NCBI GenBank assembly: GCA_964572145.1
Contig: CAZNES010000016.1
Coordinates: 1-64,000 of the forward strand
Source: JAJPJQ01 sp964572145
GTDB lineage: Bacteria > Desulfobacterota > Binatia > UBA9968
DNA: 64,000 nt
Direction: 5' to 3'
Positions 16,565-25,969 of the stretch are shown here, one piece after another. Positions within the stretch are counted from its first letter, which is position 1, and every line of letters starts with the position of its first letter. The notes beneath the pieces are model-generated. The model did not search any database. It was not told the origin of the DNA and was given only the letters and a program-made list of their open reading frames with translations. The translations under genes and the position numbers were made by a program.

Positions 16565-17845
16565 ATGGGCGCCAAAAAGACACTCTGGGGAGTTCTGTTT
16601 TTCCTTCTGATTTTTTTGGTGGGGAGAAACTCTTTCGCCGGCGGGTTTTACATCCCTCACCAAACAGCCCGGGGCGTCGCTCTGTCTAATGCTTTAACCG
16701 CAGGCGTGAACGATCCGTCCGCGGTTTACTATAATCCGGCTGCGCTAAGCGAGGTGGATGGGAACCAACTTCTGCTTACGGGAACTTACGTTGAGTTGAT
16801 CAACAGCGTCGAGAATAGCGGCAGGAAAGCGGACGACAAACACGAGGACAACTTTTTACCCAGCCTGTTCGGCAACTATCACGTCCCCGGAACGGACTTC
16901 ACTCTTGGAATCGGCGGTTATGCTCCGTTCGGCCTGGTCACTTCATACGGGGGCGGCTTCACAAGATTCGCCGCGCGCGAAACGCAGCTTAAGACCCTTT
17001 ACATTACTCCGGCCGTCGCATGGCATCCGTCAAAATATTTCTCCATCGGCGGCGGGATCAGCTTTGTGCACGGCTCCGCCATATTCTCGCGCTCCTTTTG
17101 CTTGTTTCCCGCGCCGCCGCCGGCGGGTTGCGGCGCGGAGGAAAAGGTCCGCATCACCGACCAAACCAATGCCTATAGCTACAACGTCGGCATTCTGGTG
17201 AAGCCCGCTAAGACGGTAAAAATCGGCTTCAGCTACCGCGGGCGGGCCGATTTGCACTTCGATGATGCTGATACCAAATTCAGCGGCGACATAGGGACGA
17301 CGAAGATCAAGGCGAATGTCCGGCCCATCCCGTTGCCTCCGATCATAAACGTCGGCCTCTTTTGGCAGATCACTCCGTCCTGGGGCGCTGAAATCGTTTA
17401 CGAGTACCAGCGCTGGAGCGAGTTCAAGGATATTCGGGTGATCTTTTCCGAAGCCCCTTTGGGACTTCTTCCACAGTCGGTCGCGCTGACGCGAAGCTGG
17501 AAAAACAGCAACACCGTCAGACTCGGAAGCTTCTATCGCATCACTAAAAATCTTGAGTTAAGGGGAGGCATCGCCGTCGAGGAAAGCCCGATTCCCTCCA
17601 GGACCTTGAACCCGGCGATCCCCGGCGCGAACCTGCTCACGCTCAACGGCGGCTTGGGCTACAAATGGGAAAAGTTTTTCGTCGATCTCGGATATCAGGC
17701 GGTATTCTACAAAACCAGGCGGGTTTCCAATTCGGAGCTGGAGGGCGGCACGGCGCCTGGATTTCCCTTTGCGGGCGCGCCGGGTAAAGACAAATACAAG
17801 ACCTTCAACAACTTCGTTTCCGTGTCGGTGGGTTATGGTTTCTAA
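16565..17845 (+). CDS. OmpP1/FadL/TodX-family outer-membrane transporter
   Basis: 426 residues from ATG 16565, chosen over an upstream TTG because AGGAGA lies four bases before it and a clean signal peptide follows (hydrophobic LWGVLFFLLIFLV, cleavage near SFA-GG). The mature N-terminus GGFYIPHQTARGVALSNALTAG and ADDPS-like NDPSAVYYNPAAL are FadL hatch-domain signatures. The protein ends in GYGF, with the C-terminal Phe of outer-membrane barrels. FadL proteins let long-chain fatty acids or other hydrophobic compounds diffuse laterally across the outer membrane. A lipid ligand could relate to the divergent hydrolase-methyltransferase gene; that is inference. Confidence 0.9.
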   Translation: MGAKKTLWGVLFFLLIFLVGRNSFAGGFYIPHQTARGVALSNALTAGVNDPSAVYYNPAALSEVDGNQLLLTGTYVELINSVENSGRKADDKHEDNFLPSLFGNYHVPGTDFTLGIGGYAPFGLVTSYGGGFTRFAARETQLKTLYITPAVAWHPSKYFSIGGGISFVHGSAIFSRSFCLFPAPPPAGCGAEEKVRITDQTNAYSYNVGILVKPAKTVKIGFSYRGRADLHFDDADTKFSGDIGTTKIKANVRPIPLPPIINVGLFWQITPSWGAEIVYEYQRWSEFKDIRVIFSEAPLGLLPQSVALTRSWKNSNTVRLGSFYRITKNLELRGGIAVEESPIPSRTLNPAIPGANLLTLNGGLGYKWEKFFVDLGYQAVFYKTRRVSNSELEGGTAPGFPFAGAPGKDKYKTFNNFVSVSVGYGF

Positions 17846-17868
17846 ACGCGCTCCTCTTGAACGGCGTC

Positions 17869-19602
17869 TTATATTTTCTGGGCTTTCTCGATCTTCGCCC
17901 ATGAGTCACGCAAGGTGACCGTTCGGTTGAACACCAGCCTTCGATCGGAAGAATCCACCATATCGACCGAGAAGTAGCCCAATCTTTCAAACTGATAACG
18001 ATTCCCCGGCGCTGCGCCGGCGAGAATCGGCTCGACCCGGCACGATGTCAACGTCTCGAGCGATTTCGGATTAATACCGCTCGTCCAATCGACGCCTTCC
18101 TCTACGTCGTCGGGATTTTCCGCGGCGAAAAGATGGTCGTAGAGTCGGACTTCCGCTTCGATCGCATGGACCGCCGAAACCCAGTGCAAAGTCGCCTTGA
18201 CCTTACGCCCGCTCCGGGCCGAGCCGCTCTTACTTTCCGGATCGTAAGTGCAGCGCAGCTCGACCACTGCGCCGGTCTTCGGGTCTTTCACGACTTCCTC
18301 GCACTTGACGATGTACGCGTAGCGAAGCCGCGCCTCGCGACCGGGCGCCAAACGGAAAAATCCTTTCGGCGGATCTTCGCGGAAATCGTCCTGCTCGATA
18401 TAAAGCACGCGTGAAAACGAAACTTTCCGCGTTCCCATATTGGGATCTTCGGGATTATTGACCGCATCGAGCTCTTCGACCCGATCTTCCGGATAATTGG
18501 CGATCACAACCCGGAGCGGCCGCAGCACCGCCATCACGCGCGGCGCGCGCAGGTTTAAATCTTCGCGCACGGAGTGCTCGAGCATGGCGATATCGACGGT
18601 GCTGTTTCGCTTGGCGACGCCGATGCGCTCGCAAAAGGTCCGGATCGCGGCCGCCGTATAGCCGCGCCTGCGAATGCCTGCCAGCGTCGGCATTCTTGGA
18701 TCGTCCCACCCCGCAACGTGCCCATCCTTGACCAATTGAAGGAGCTTCCGCTTGCTGAGAACGGTGTGCGTGAGGTTGAGGCGGGCAAATTCGATCTGCT
18801 GCGGATGGTGGATGCCCAACCGGTCGAGAAACCAGTCGTAGAGCGGCCGGTGATCTTCGAACTCCAGAGTACAAATCGAATGCGTGATGCCCTCGATGGA
18901 ATCCGACTGCCCGTGGGCGAAGTCGTAGGTCGGATAGATGCGCCAGCGGTCGCCGGTGCGGTGATGCGCGGCATGGAGAATCCGGTACATCACCGGATCG
19001 CGCAGATTCAAATTCGGCGCAGCCATGTCTATTCTTGCCCGCAGCGTGCGCGCGCCGTCAGGGAATTCTCCCGCGCGCATGCGTTTGAACAAGTCCAGAT
19101 TCTCCTCGACCGAACGCGCTCGAAACGGGCTGTTTTTGCCGGGCTCGGTCAACGTGCCGCGGTACTCGCGAATCTGGTCCGCGGTGAGATCGCAGACGTA
19201 CGCGCTGCCGCCTTCAATCAACTGCAAAGCATATCGGTAGAGCTGCTCGAAGTAATCCGATGCGAAGTATTCTTTCTCGCCCCAATCGAAGCCGAGCCAG
19301 CGGAGGTCCGATTTGATCGACTCGACATATTCGATATCCTCTTTGCTCGGGTTCGTATCGTCGAACCGCAGATTGCAAAGCCCGCCGAATTCCGCCGCAA
19401 GACCGAAGTTGAGGCAGATCGATTTCGCGTGCCCGATGTGCAGATAGCCGTTGGGCTCCGGTGGAAATCGCGTATGGACCCGCCCGCCGTTCTTATTTTC
19501 TTTCAGATCTTGGGCGACGATATTGCGGATAAAATGAGACGGAGCCGAATCCGCCGGGGCTCCGGCGGCCTCTCCCCTCTCTTCGGTTGCGGTTTTATTC
19601 AC
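17869..19602 (-). CDS. glnS: Glutaminyl-tRNA synthetase
   Basis: 577 residues. Class I signature HIGH at 55-58 in PEPNGYLHIGHAKS and a KMSKS-equivalent VLSKRKL near 288. The C-terminal beta-barrel anticodon region is present. It charges tRNA-Gln directly. The gene starts with GTG, with GAGGTGA about nine bases upstream. It is divergent from gltX with 116 bases between. Since gatCAB is also in the window, the amidotransferase here is probably needed for Asn-tRNA rather than Gln-tRNA. Confidence 0.95.
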   Translation of the reverse strand: MNKTATEERGEAAGAPADSAPSHFIRNIVAQDLKENKNGGRVHTRFPPEPNGYLHIGHAKSICLNFGLAAEFGGLCNLRFDDTNPSKEDIEYVESIKSDLRWLGFDWGEKEYFASDYFEQLYRYALQLIEGGSAYVCDLTADQIREYRGTLTEPGKNSPFRARSVEENLDLFKRMRAGEFPDGARTLRARIDMAAPNLNLRDPVMYRILHAAHHRTGDRWRIYPTYDFAHGQSDSIEGITHSICTLEFEDHRPLYDWFLDRLGIHHPQQIEFARLNLTHTVLSKRKLLQLVKDGHVAGWDDPRMPTLAGIRRRGYTAAAIRTFCERIGVAKRNSTVDIAMLEHSVREDLNLRAPRVMAVLRPLRVVIANYPEDRVEELDAVNNPEDPNMGTRKVSFSRVLYIEQDDFREDPPKGFFRLAPGREARLRYAYIVKCEEVVKDPKTGAVVELRCTYDPESKSGSARSGRKVKATLHWVSAVHAIEAEVRLYDHLFAAENPDDVEEGVDWTSGINPKSLETLTSCRVEPILAGAAPGNRYQFERLGYFSVDMVDSSDRRLVFNRTVTLRDSWAKIEKAQKI

Positions 19603-19683
19603 TCTGTTTTCACCTCGAAGTTCGGCCGATTACGGCCAAGAATGTATCTACCTTATCAAATTTAATTCAAGTTCGCACTTCGT

Positions 19684-19712
19684 TTGACGCCTATCCCGCT
19701 CCTTGTTAGCTT
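19684..19712 (+). promoter_or_regulatory. Promoter of gltX, possibly giving a leaderless mRNA
   Basis: TTGACG at 19684-19689, 17-bp spacer, TAGCTT at 19707-19712. The -10 box ends six bases before ATG 19719, so transcription would begin at or near the start codon. There is no Shine-Dalgarno sequence. Confidence 0.5.
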
Positions 19713-19718
19713 AGAGCG

Positions 19719-21137
19719 ATGGCGGCGGTTCGAACGCGTTTTGCTCCCAGCCCTACGGGCTATCTCCACATCGGCGGCGCGCGCACGGCGCTCTTCAATT
19801 ATCTTTTCGCCCGCCATCATGGCGGGAAATTTATCCTGCGCATCGAGGACACGGACCGCGAACGGTCCACGCCAGAGGCGATCGAAGCGATCGTTCAAGC
19901 TCTCACGTGGCTCGAGCTCGACTGGGACGAGGGGCCTTTTTTCCAAACCCAGCGCTACTCCATTTACAAGGAGAAGATCCAGGATTTGCTCGCGGCGGGA
20001 AAGGCGTATCCGTGCACCTGCACGTCTCAGGTGCTGGACGCCAAGCGCCAGGCGGCGTTGAAAGAAAAAAGAAAGCCGATTTACGACGGCGCCTGCCGGC
20101 CGATGGACGGAAAGATCGCCGCCATGCCGGAGGGCAAGCCTTACACGATCCGCTTTCTCTCCCCCCAAGACGGAACCACGGTCGTGGAAGATGCGGTGAA
20201 AGGGCCCGTCGTCTTCGCGAACCGGGAGCTTGACGATCTCATCATCGCGCGCTCCGACGGCACTCCGACGTACAACTTCTGCGTGGTCGTCGACGATATC
20301 GATATGCGCATCACCCACGTCATCCGCGGCGACGATCATCTGTCGAATACTCCGCGCCAGATCCTGCTGTATCAGGCTCTGGGACACACGCCGCCCCAAT
20401 TCGCTCACGTGCCGCTGATCCTCGGTCTGGACAAGGCCCGCCTCAGCAAACGCCACGGCGCGACTTCGGTGACGGCATACCGCGACATGGGATATTTTCC
20501 GGAGGCTCTGAGCAATTACCTCGTCCGTCTCGGCTGGTCGCACGGCGACCAGGAGATATTTTCCCGGGATGAACTCATTGAAAAATTTTCCCTCGAAGCC
20601 GCGGGAAAATCCGCCGGAGTTTTCAATCCGGAAAAACTTCTGTGGCTCAACTTTCATTACCTGAAAAACCGGCCGTTGTCCCGGCTCGCCGGAGAAATTG
20701 TTCCTTTTATAAAAGCCAAGGGCTATGCCGTTCCCCACGACCGGGCCTGGCTGGAGAAGATGATCGCGACGTTGAGAGAGCGGGCCAAGACGCTGGTGGA
20801 TCTCGTTGATCTCGCCCACTTTTATTTATCCGACGATATTCCTTTCGATGAGAAGGCCGTGAAAAAATTTCTCACGCTTGAAGCGCGCGAGCCCCTCGCA
20901 GAGCTGATCCAAAAACTTGAGGCCCGCGCCGATTTCAGCGAGAACGGCATCGAACAGGTCTTCACCGAAGTGCTCCAGCAGCGGAATCTCCCTCTGGGAA
21001 AGCTCGCGCAGCCCGTTCGCGTGGCGCTGACCGGCTCTACCGTCAGCCCGGGCATCTACGAAGTCATCGCCGTGCTCGGAAAAGAGCGCACGCTGGCCCG
21101 CCTCCATCCCGTGCTGCAAACCATCGAGCGCCTTTAG
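19719..21137 (+). CDS. gltX: Glutamyl-tRNA synthetase
   Basis: 472 residues, normal length for bacterial GluRS. RFAPSPTGYLHIGGARTAL is the class I HIGH-equivalent at the N-terminus, and ARLSKRHGA is the KMSKS loop near residue 243. It attaches glutamate to tRNA-Glu. A zinc-type CTCTSQ segment (near 102) is visible. Divergently placed beside the homologous glnS, which looks like an old local arrangement of related enzymes rather than a recent duplicate, as the two differ strongly. Confidence 0.95.
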   Translation: MAAVRTRFAPSPTGYLHIGGARTALFNYLFARHHGGKFILRIEDTDRERSTPEAIEAIVQALTWLELDWDEGPFFQTQRYSIYKEKIQDLLAAGKAYPCTCTSQVLDAKRQAALKEKRKPIYDGACRPMDGKIAAMPEGKPYTIRFLSPQDGTTVVEDAVKGPVVFANRELDDLIIARSDGTPTYNFCVVVDDIDMRITHVIRGDDHLSNTPRQILLYQALGHTPPQFAHVPLILGLDKARLSKRHGATSVTAYRDMGYFPEALSNYLVRLGWSHGDQEIFSRDELIEKFSLEAAGKSAGVFNPEKLLWLNFHYLKNRPLSRLAGEIVPFIKAKGYAVPHDRAWLEKMIATLRERAKTLVDLVDLAHFYLSDDIPFDEKAVKKFLTLEAREPLAELIQKLEARADFSENGIEQVFTEVLQQRNLPLGKLAQPVRVALTGSTVSPGIYEVIAVLGKERTLARLHPVLQTIERL

Positions 21138-21171
21138 TCGAGATTCGCCGAACCCATCTACCCAATGCGGC

Positions 21172-21200
21172 TTGACACGGACGCAAACCCTCTTTACCCT
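21172..21200 (+). promoter_or_regulatory. Promoter of the CHASE2 cyclase gene
   Basis: TTGACA at 21172-21177, 17-bp spacer, TACCCT at 21195-21200, 28 bases before ATG 21229. The TTG at 21172, which extends the reading frame, is therefore part of the -35 box rather than a start codon. Confidence 0.6.
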
Positions 21201-21228
21201 CCCCCTTCATCGGGCGCATACTACGCGG

Positions 21229-23049
21229 ATGGAATTCAAAAACGTATTTCGGCCTCTGTTGATCGGCGCCTTTCTTGCCGCGCTGGTGTTTACAGCCTAC
21301 CAGCGCGGGCTGCTGGACGTTCTGGAACTCAAGAGTTTGGATTTACGGTTTCAGATTCGCGGCCGGATCGCGCCCGAGCTTCCGATCGTCATCGTCAGCA
21401 TCGATCAGGATTCCTTCGACGAGTTGGATCTTCCCTGGCCGTGGCCGAGAACGCTCCACGCCGAATTGATCCGCAAGCTCAGTCGCGCCGGGGCCAAGCT
21501 GATCGCCTTCGACGTCCTTTTTACCGAGCCCAAGGCCGACGCGCGCGAAGACCGCGCGCTGGGTGAAGCAATCAAGGACGCCGGGAACGTCGTTCTCGCC
21601 GCCGAGTATACTGAAGTTCCCAGCCAGGTGGGCGCGAGAACGCGCCTGAGCCTGCCGATCCCTATTATTCGGCAGCATGCCCTCGGATACGGTCCCGCCA
21701 ATCTGATAACGGACCGGGATGGAATCATCCGCAGCGGGCGGCTCGTCCTGCCGTTTCAAGAAAAAAAATTCCCCGGCTTCGCCTACAAAATTTACCAGGG
21801 AATAGCAGGCAAAGACAGCCCGACGGACGAGAGAATCTCATCGAGCCCTTACATCATTAATTATCGCGGGCCGGCACGAAGCTACCCGGTCATGCCGTAC
21901 TATCGCATCGTAAGAAACGAGATCGAGCCGTCATTTTTCCGCGACAAGATCGTCATCGTCGGCGCCTTTTCACCCAGCCTGCACGATATTTTTCCGACGC
22001 CTTTCAGCGCCAGCGAGCCCACGGCCGGCGTGGAAATCCAGGCAAACTTCGTCGAAACCCTGGCGGCCAACGATCCGATCGTTCATTTACCCGCATGGCA
22101 GCACAACGCACTATTCTTTTTTCTGTCGATCGTAGCGATTTGGGCTTCTATTCATTTACATCCGTTTAAAGCCACCGCGGCCGTTCTGACGCTGAATGCA
22201 GTCTATGCGTTCGCTGCGCTCTACGCGTTCTCATATCACCAGCTTTGGATACCGGTGGTTCCGATCCTGCTGGCGACGCCACTGAGCTACGGCGGAATCA
22301 TTCTGGACCACTACGTCCGTGAGCAACGGGAGCGCATGCGGCTGCGCGCGACCTTCAGCAAATACGTCTCGGCCGACGTCGTCGAGGAAATTCTTAAAAA
22401 TCACGAAGGGCTTGGACTGGACGGCAAGCGAAAACACATCACGGTGTTGTTCTCCGATGTCCGCGGCTTCACCAGCATTTCGGAGCAGATCTCTCCGGAG
22501 CAGGTGGTTTCCTTACTCAGCGACTATCTCGGGCAGGTCTCTCAGATCGTGTTCAAGCATAAAGGGACCATCGATAAATTCATCGGCGACGCGGTCTTCG
22601 CGGTTTTCGGCGCGCCGATATCCCACGGCAACGACGCGCTGAGGGCGGTTCAGACCGGAATCGAGATGATCGAGCTGGTGGAATCGCTCGCGCCCAAATG
22701 GACGGAGATGATCGGCAGACCGCTCAAAGTCGGCGTCGGCATCAACACGGGAGAGGCGGTGGTGGGAAATATCGGGTCGGAAATGCGCTACGATTACACC
22801 TGCATCGGAGATACGGTCAACCTGGGCGCGCGGCTCGAAGCGCTCACGAAAGAGCTCGGCGTGCCTATGCTGATCAGCGAGTACACCGCCGCCGAACTAA
22901 AAGATTCGATTCCGCTTAGACCCTTGCGCCAGGTCAAAGTACAGGGCCGAGAGGCTGCGATCCTGGTCTATTGTCCCGAGTCGCTCATGCACGGCGAGTC
23001 GGACGTAGTTCCGGACACAACCGGCCCCTACATCCAGCAACACAAGTAA
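21229..23049 (+). CDS. CHASE2-domain class III adenylate/guanylate cyclase
   Basis: 606 residues from ATG 21229. An N-terminal membrane anchor, then an extracytoplasmic CHASE2 domain (LDLRFQIRGR, SIDQDSFDELDLPWPWPR, AFDVLFTEP), three membrane helices at roughly 290-365, and a class III cyclase domain. Metal-binding Asp residues are in LFSDVRGFTS and FIGDAVFAVFGAP; the transition-state Asn and Arg are in DTVNLGARLEAL. It should make cyclic nucleotide in response to a periplasmic cue. The substrate (ATP or GTP) is not certain from motifs alone. It has its own promoter just after gltX. Confidence 0.9.
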   Translation: MEFKNVFRPLLIGAFLAALVFTAYQRGLLDVLELKSLDLRFQIRGRIAPELPIVIVSIDQDSFDELDLPWPWPRTLHAELIRKLSRAGAKLIAFDVLFTEPKADAREDRALGEAIKDAGNVVLAAEYTEVPSQVGARTRLSLPIPIIRQHALGYGPANLITDRDGIIRSGRLVLPFQEKKFPGFAYKIYQGIAGKDSPTDERISSSPYIINYRGPARSYPVMPYYRIVRNEIEPSFFRDKIVIVGAFSPSLHDIFPTPFSASEPTAGVEIQANFVETLAANDPIVHLPAWQHNALFFFLSIVAIWASIHLHPFKATAAVLTLNAVYAFAALYAFSYHQLWIPVVPILLATPLSYGGIILDHYVREQRERMRLRATFSKYVSADVVEEILKNHEGLGLDGKRKHITVLFSDVRGFTSISEQISPEQVVSLLSDYLGQVSQIVFKHKGTIDKFIGDAVFAVFGAPISHGNDALRAVQTGIEMIELVESLAPKWTEMIGRPLKVGVGINTGEAVVGNIGSEMRYDYTCIGDTVNLGARLEALTKELGVPMLISEYTAAELKDSIPLRPLRQVKVQGREAAILVYCPESLMHGESDVVPDTTGPYIQQHK

Positions 23050-23057
23050 GGCGCGCG

Positions 23058-23318
23058 TCAGCTATCGAAGCGCGCGCGATCGACGATCTGGAGAAAAGTC
23101 TTTTGCCGCGCAGCCAGCGCGCCGGCGTAGAAACGTAGATGGAAATCGATCCAAGATTTTTCTCCCCAGTCGTTATCGATCGCCTTGGAATAAGCCAGGA
23201 AAGCCTTTCCTGGATGCCCGGCCTGTTCGTAGGCCTGAGCGAGCGTCAAGAGGGCCTCGGAGTCATCCGGCTGTTCACGGCAACGGAGCTCGATATCGGC
23301 GATCGGCTGTGCTGACAT
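23058..23318 (-). CDS. Small TPR-like protein
   Basis: 86 residues. One TPR-like motif is readable (DSEALLTLAQAYEQAGHPGKAFLAYSKAI), with another helix pair after it. It has no signal peptide or catalytic motif. It converges with the cyclase gene, eight bases away. Function unknown; a protein-binding adaptor is the most one can say. The periodic TPR pattern supports it being real despite its size. Confidence 0.55.
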   Translation of the reverse strand: MSAQPIADIELRCREQPDDSEALLTLAQAYEQAGHPGKAFLAYSKAIDNDWGEKSWIDFHLRFYAGALAARQKTFLQIVDRARFDS

Positions 23319-23474
23319 GGCAGGACCATAATATAGCGCATGTAGCTGCCGGATGCGTAGTAGGATCTTCGTGCGGAAGTCGGGTTTCAGTGCCGGGAGC
23401 AGCCAGTCTATCCGACCCGCTGCACCAGAGGCGGAACCACTTGCGCCAGCGGCAGCCTCCCACAGGACCGTCTA

Positions 23475-23503
23475 TTGACAAAGTGTAAACTTTTAAATAT
23501 GGA
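23475..23503 (+). promoter_or_regulatory. Promoter candidate for the minor-pilin genes
   Basis: TTGACA at 23475-23480, 17-bp spacer, TATGGA at 23498-23503, about 115 bases before the first minor-pilin gene. The rest of 23319-23614 holds no gene that I can see. Confidence 0.5.
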
Positions 23504-23620
23504 TAAGTCGCTTTCGTCGGGGGGCATGAAAACGGGAACATGCTGGAGGCGATCCGGCTTTTACTTTGGTTAGAGCCGGGGTGAACCCGCACCGCTTATT
23601 GCACCGAAAACTAATTGGGC

Positions 23621-24079
23621 ATGCGCGCCGATAGCTACAGAGTACCTAGTAAGTCGTTGCTCGGCGGTCAGAGAGGCATAGCCCTCCTAGAGGTCTTAGT
23701 TGCCGGCGTTGTTCTTGGCATCGCTGTCATCGGTCTAGCTTCGATGTTCAGCTCGGGGCAAAGTTTTGTGGTGGCGCAAGGCGACGAGTGGGTGGCCCTC
23801 TATTTGGCCCAGCAAAAGATAGAAGAGTTAACCGGAGCGGGGTTCTCGACGGTTAGTTCCTCCACACAACTCTCGATTCCAGCGGGAGTTTCGGGAACGC
23901 AGACCTTTGATCGAGTGACGACTGTCGATTGCCTTGACCCTGCTAACTATACATCTCTCATCACCTGTCCGACTCCTCCTGCTCCCATCCTGGTCAAACG
24001 CGTCACGGTGACGGTAACCCCAAGGTCGATGATCCAGACGACTCCGGTGACCCTGGCGACCGTCCTGACCCAACACTGA
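23621..24079 (+). CDS. Type IV minor pilin, PilV/MshD-like
   Basis: 152 residues from ATG 23621 (TTG at 23615 is an alternative two codons up). The prepilin motif is G-IALLEVLVAGVVLG with Glu at the +5 position, followed by the hydrophobic helix and the QGDEWVALYLAQQKIEEL stretch common in PilV-type minor pseudopilins. It would be cleaved by prepilin peptidase and placed in the pilus tip complex. First of three consecutive minor pilin genes. Confidence 0.8.
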   Translation: MRADSYRVPSKSLLGGQRGIALLEVLVAGVVLGIAVIGLASMFSSGQSFVVAQGDEWVALYLAQQKIEELTGAGFSTVSSSTQLSIPAGVSGTQTFDRVTTVDCLDPANYTSLITCPTPPAPILVKRVTVTVTPRSMIQTTPVTLATVLTQH

Positions 24080-24086
24080 GTAGCTT

Positions 24087-24593
24087 ATGGACAACCGAGG
24101 ATTCACTCTTATCGAAGTTCTGGTGGCAGTTTCGGTGGGGGCTATCGTCCTCCTTGGAATGAACAGTTTCTATCTCTCTACTCTGCGATCTTACGATCAC
24201 GGTAACTCCCAGGCGTTGCTTCAGCGGCAGGCGTCTCTCGCCATCGAAGAGATGGCGCGCCAAATCCGCCCGGCCTGTAACTTGACTGTGAATACAGGGT
24301 GTCCGGCGGGGCCAGCATGTCTGAAAGTTACTCAAACTCAACCTGGGGTGGCTACATGTGACGGGCCGACTTACTATTTTTATAAGTCCGGTGATCAGTT
24401 GCTTGAGCGGTTCCCTAACGTTAGCGACTTCAATCTCCTCAGCGGCTCCCCGGTCCCCCTTACAGTTTTTAGTTTTACGGCCGATCTGCTGCCCAGCACG
24501 CCTACGGCAAGGATAGTATTTGAACTAAGGGATAATGCTTCGAACTCGATGAAGTTTGAGACAGCCATATCGCGACGCAACAATTTGCCATAG
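24087..24593 (+). CDS. Type IV minor pilin, PilW/MshO-like
   Basis: 168 residues. Very short leader MDNRG, then FTLIEVLVAVSVGAIVLLG with Glu at position 5, followed by LQRQASLAIEEMARQIRPA, typical of PilW-type proteins. Paired Cys residues (NLTVNTGCPAGPACL, VATCDG) could form disulfides. Seven bases after the PilV-like gene, so the two are translated together. It is the second member of the D-O-P-like set of the MSHA layout. Confidence 0.82.
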   Translation: MDNRGFTLIEVLVAVSVGAIVLLGMNSFYLSTLRSYDHGNSQALLQRQASLAIEEMARQIRPACNLTVNTGCPAGPACLKVTQTQPGVATCDGPTYYFYKSGDQLLERFPNVSDFNLLSGSPVPLTVFSFTADLLPSTPTARIVFELRDNASNSMKFETAISRRNNLP

Positions 24594-24620
24594 AGTTCTC
24601 CAGACAAATAGAGGAAATCC

Positions 24621-25832
24621 ATGCGCACATGGCATTGCTTAAAGTCAAGGGATGAACGGGGAAGCATCCTTCTCGCTGGTTTGATGCTTGTGTTTGTCAT
24701 GACTATTTTGGGTTTCGCCCTCTTTGACCTGACGGTCTTAGAGTCGCGTCTGGTCATCGACCGTCACACCCGAACTCAGGCCTGTTACGCTTCGGAAGTC
24801 GGGCTGAACCGTCTGTGGCAGGAGATGGGAGATGGGGATGGGATCAATGACTTTTCTCAGGTGAACTTATTAACTGACCCGACCGATGTATATATAAATG
24901 CCGGGTTCACTACCAATAATGGCCCATACACTTATACCGTGACGAAGTTGGAGTCTCTCGCCGGTCCTCCCCCCCGCCTTCGCGCGCGGGCGACCGGGAC
25001 CAGCCCGCCAACAGTCACCAGCCCAACCGGCGTTCAGTGCGTGATAGCGGCTTTCTTTAGCCGCGTGATCGGGTTTCAGAATGCGTTGTCTAGTCCCAAC
25101 AGCTTAACTATCGGCGGCGGTCCAAACACCCTGGTAGACAGCTATATAGGGTCGTATAATCCCAGCGCTCCTGGAAATAACGGCGACGTGGAGTCCAATG
25201 GTACTCTCACCATTTCCGGCAATACCACTATCCTTGGAGATACCGTGGCCGGGGGAACGGTCACTTTCCCTCCGGTGCTGCCATGCGGTCCACCCTACTA
25301 CGATAATTCCCTTGGGAAAATCACAGGGGTTTTCGACTACACGCCGGCGGTTGGTGACTTAGAGGTCAAGCCGGGGAAAAGTGCCAACCTGGCAAATTGG
25401 ACCTATTGTTTTAAAAGCGTCACGGTGAAAGGTTCACTCACAGTTAGTGGCCCGGTGGTCGTGTACTTAACAGGATCGGGCGATACGACCGGCGGCGCCA
25501 TAATTAACACGACACTTTGCGCCGCAAACTTGCAGATCCTCTCGAGCGGAGGTCCCTCGAGCGGCGACGCGATAAAGATTACAGGGGGAACCGAAACTTA
25601 TTTGACCCTCTATGCGCCGGGAGCTCAAGTTGATGTTTCCGGAGGGGGCGAGATTTTCGGAGCCATCGTAGGATACACAGTCACGGTCCATGGCGGCTCC
25701 AGTATTCATTTCGACGAGGCACTCGCCAACGGGACTGTAACATGCCCAGGCGCTCCGCCGCCGCCGCCCATAACCCTCTTAGGAGGAACCGTGGGCTTCA
25801 AGCGGGATTCGTGGGCTTTAGTTCAAAACTAG
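24621..25832 (+). CDS. PilX/MshP-like pilus protein with long glycine/threonine-rich C-terminal domain
   Basis: 403 residues. The N-terminus has a prepilin-like Gly-Ser junction (DERG-SILLAGLMLVFVMTILGFALF) without Glu5, and then SRLVIDRHTRTQACYASEVGLNRLW, as in PilX. From about residue 155 it is beta-rich with NGTLTISGNTTILGDT and SVTVKGSLTVSG repeats, recalling the DUF7305/polymer-forming fold of some pilus-tip proteins. Probably a tip or adhesin subunit. The low-complexity proline run PPPPP is near the end. Confidence 0.75.
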   Translation: MRTWHCLKSRDERGSILLAGLMLVFVMTILGFALFDLTVLESRLVIDRHTRTQACYASEVGLNRLWQEMGDGDGINDFSQVNLLTDPTDVYINAGFTTNNGPYTYTVTKLESLAGPPPRLRARATGTSPPTVTSPTGVQCVIAAFFSRVIGFQNALSSPNSLTIGGGPNTLVDSYIGSYNPSAPGNNGDVESNGTLTISGNTTILGDTVAGGTVTFPPVLPCGPPYYDNSLGKITGVFDYTPAVGDLEVKPGKSANLANWTYCFKSVTVKGSLTVSGPVVVYLTGSGDTTGGAIINTTLCAANLQILSSGGPSSGDAIKITGGTETYLTLYAPGAQVDVSGGGEIFGAIVGYTVTVHGGSSIHFDEALANGTVTCPGAPPPPPITLLGGTVGFKRDSWALVQN

Positions 25833-25909
25833 CCTTGAACCGACAAAAAATTCGGCTCCTTAAACGATGCGTCAAGCGACCCTTCCCTCTATGATCTTCT
25901 TTCATCGGA
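25833..25909. other. Start of a 322-base spacer without a credible gene
   Basis: Between the minor pilins and pilM, 25833-26154 has no convincing coding frame. An 80-codon frame at 25867-26109 shows no domain, no ribosome site and runs through the RNA-like fold at 25910-25969. A TATAAT at 26068-26073 is present but has only a poor -35 partner. Confidence 0.5.
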
Positions 25910-25969
25910 CGTATCCTTATCTCTGCCTGTTTTCCCAGGCAGCTTTCGTTTGGGTTACGAAAGGGTACG
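25910..25969 (+). ncRNA. Compact three-way-junction RNA fold between pilus operons
   Basis: Two perfect 7-bp hairpins lie back to back: CTGCCTG/CAGGCAG (25923-25929, 25936-25942) and CTTTCGT/ACGAAAG (25943-25949, 25957-25963). They are enclosed by CGTATC (25910-25915) pairing with GGTACG (25964-25969). This makes a three-way junction with no unpaired base between the hairpins. No known riboswitch is recognised. It lies 185 bases before pilM. Confidence 0.4.

Noticed and set aside
18574..19665. 363-codon frame opposite glnS
   Set aside because: Antisense shadow; glnS is unmistakable on the other strand.
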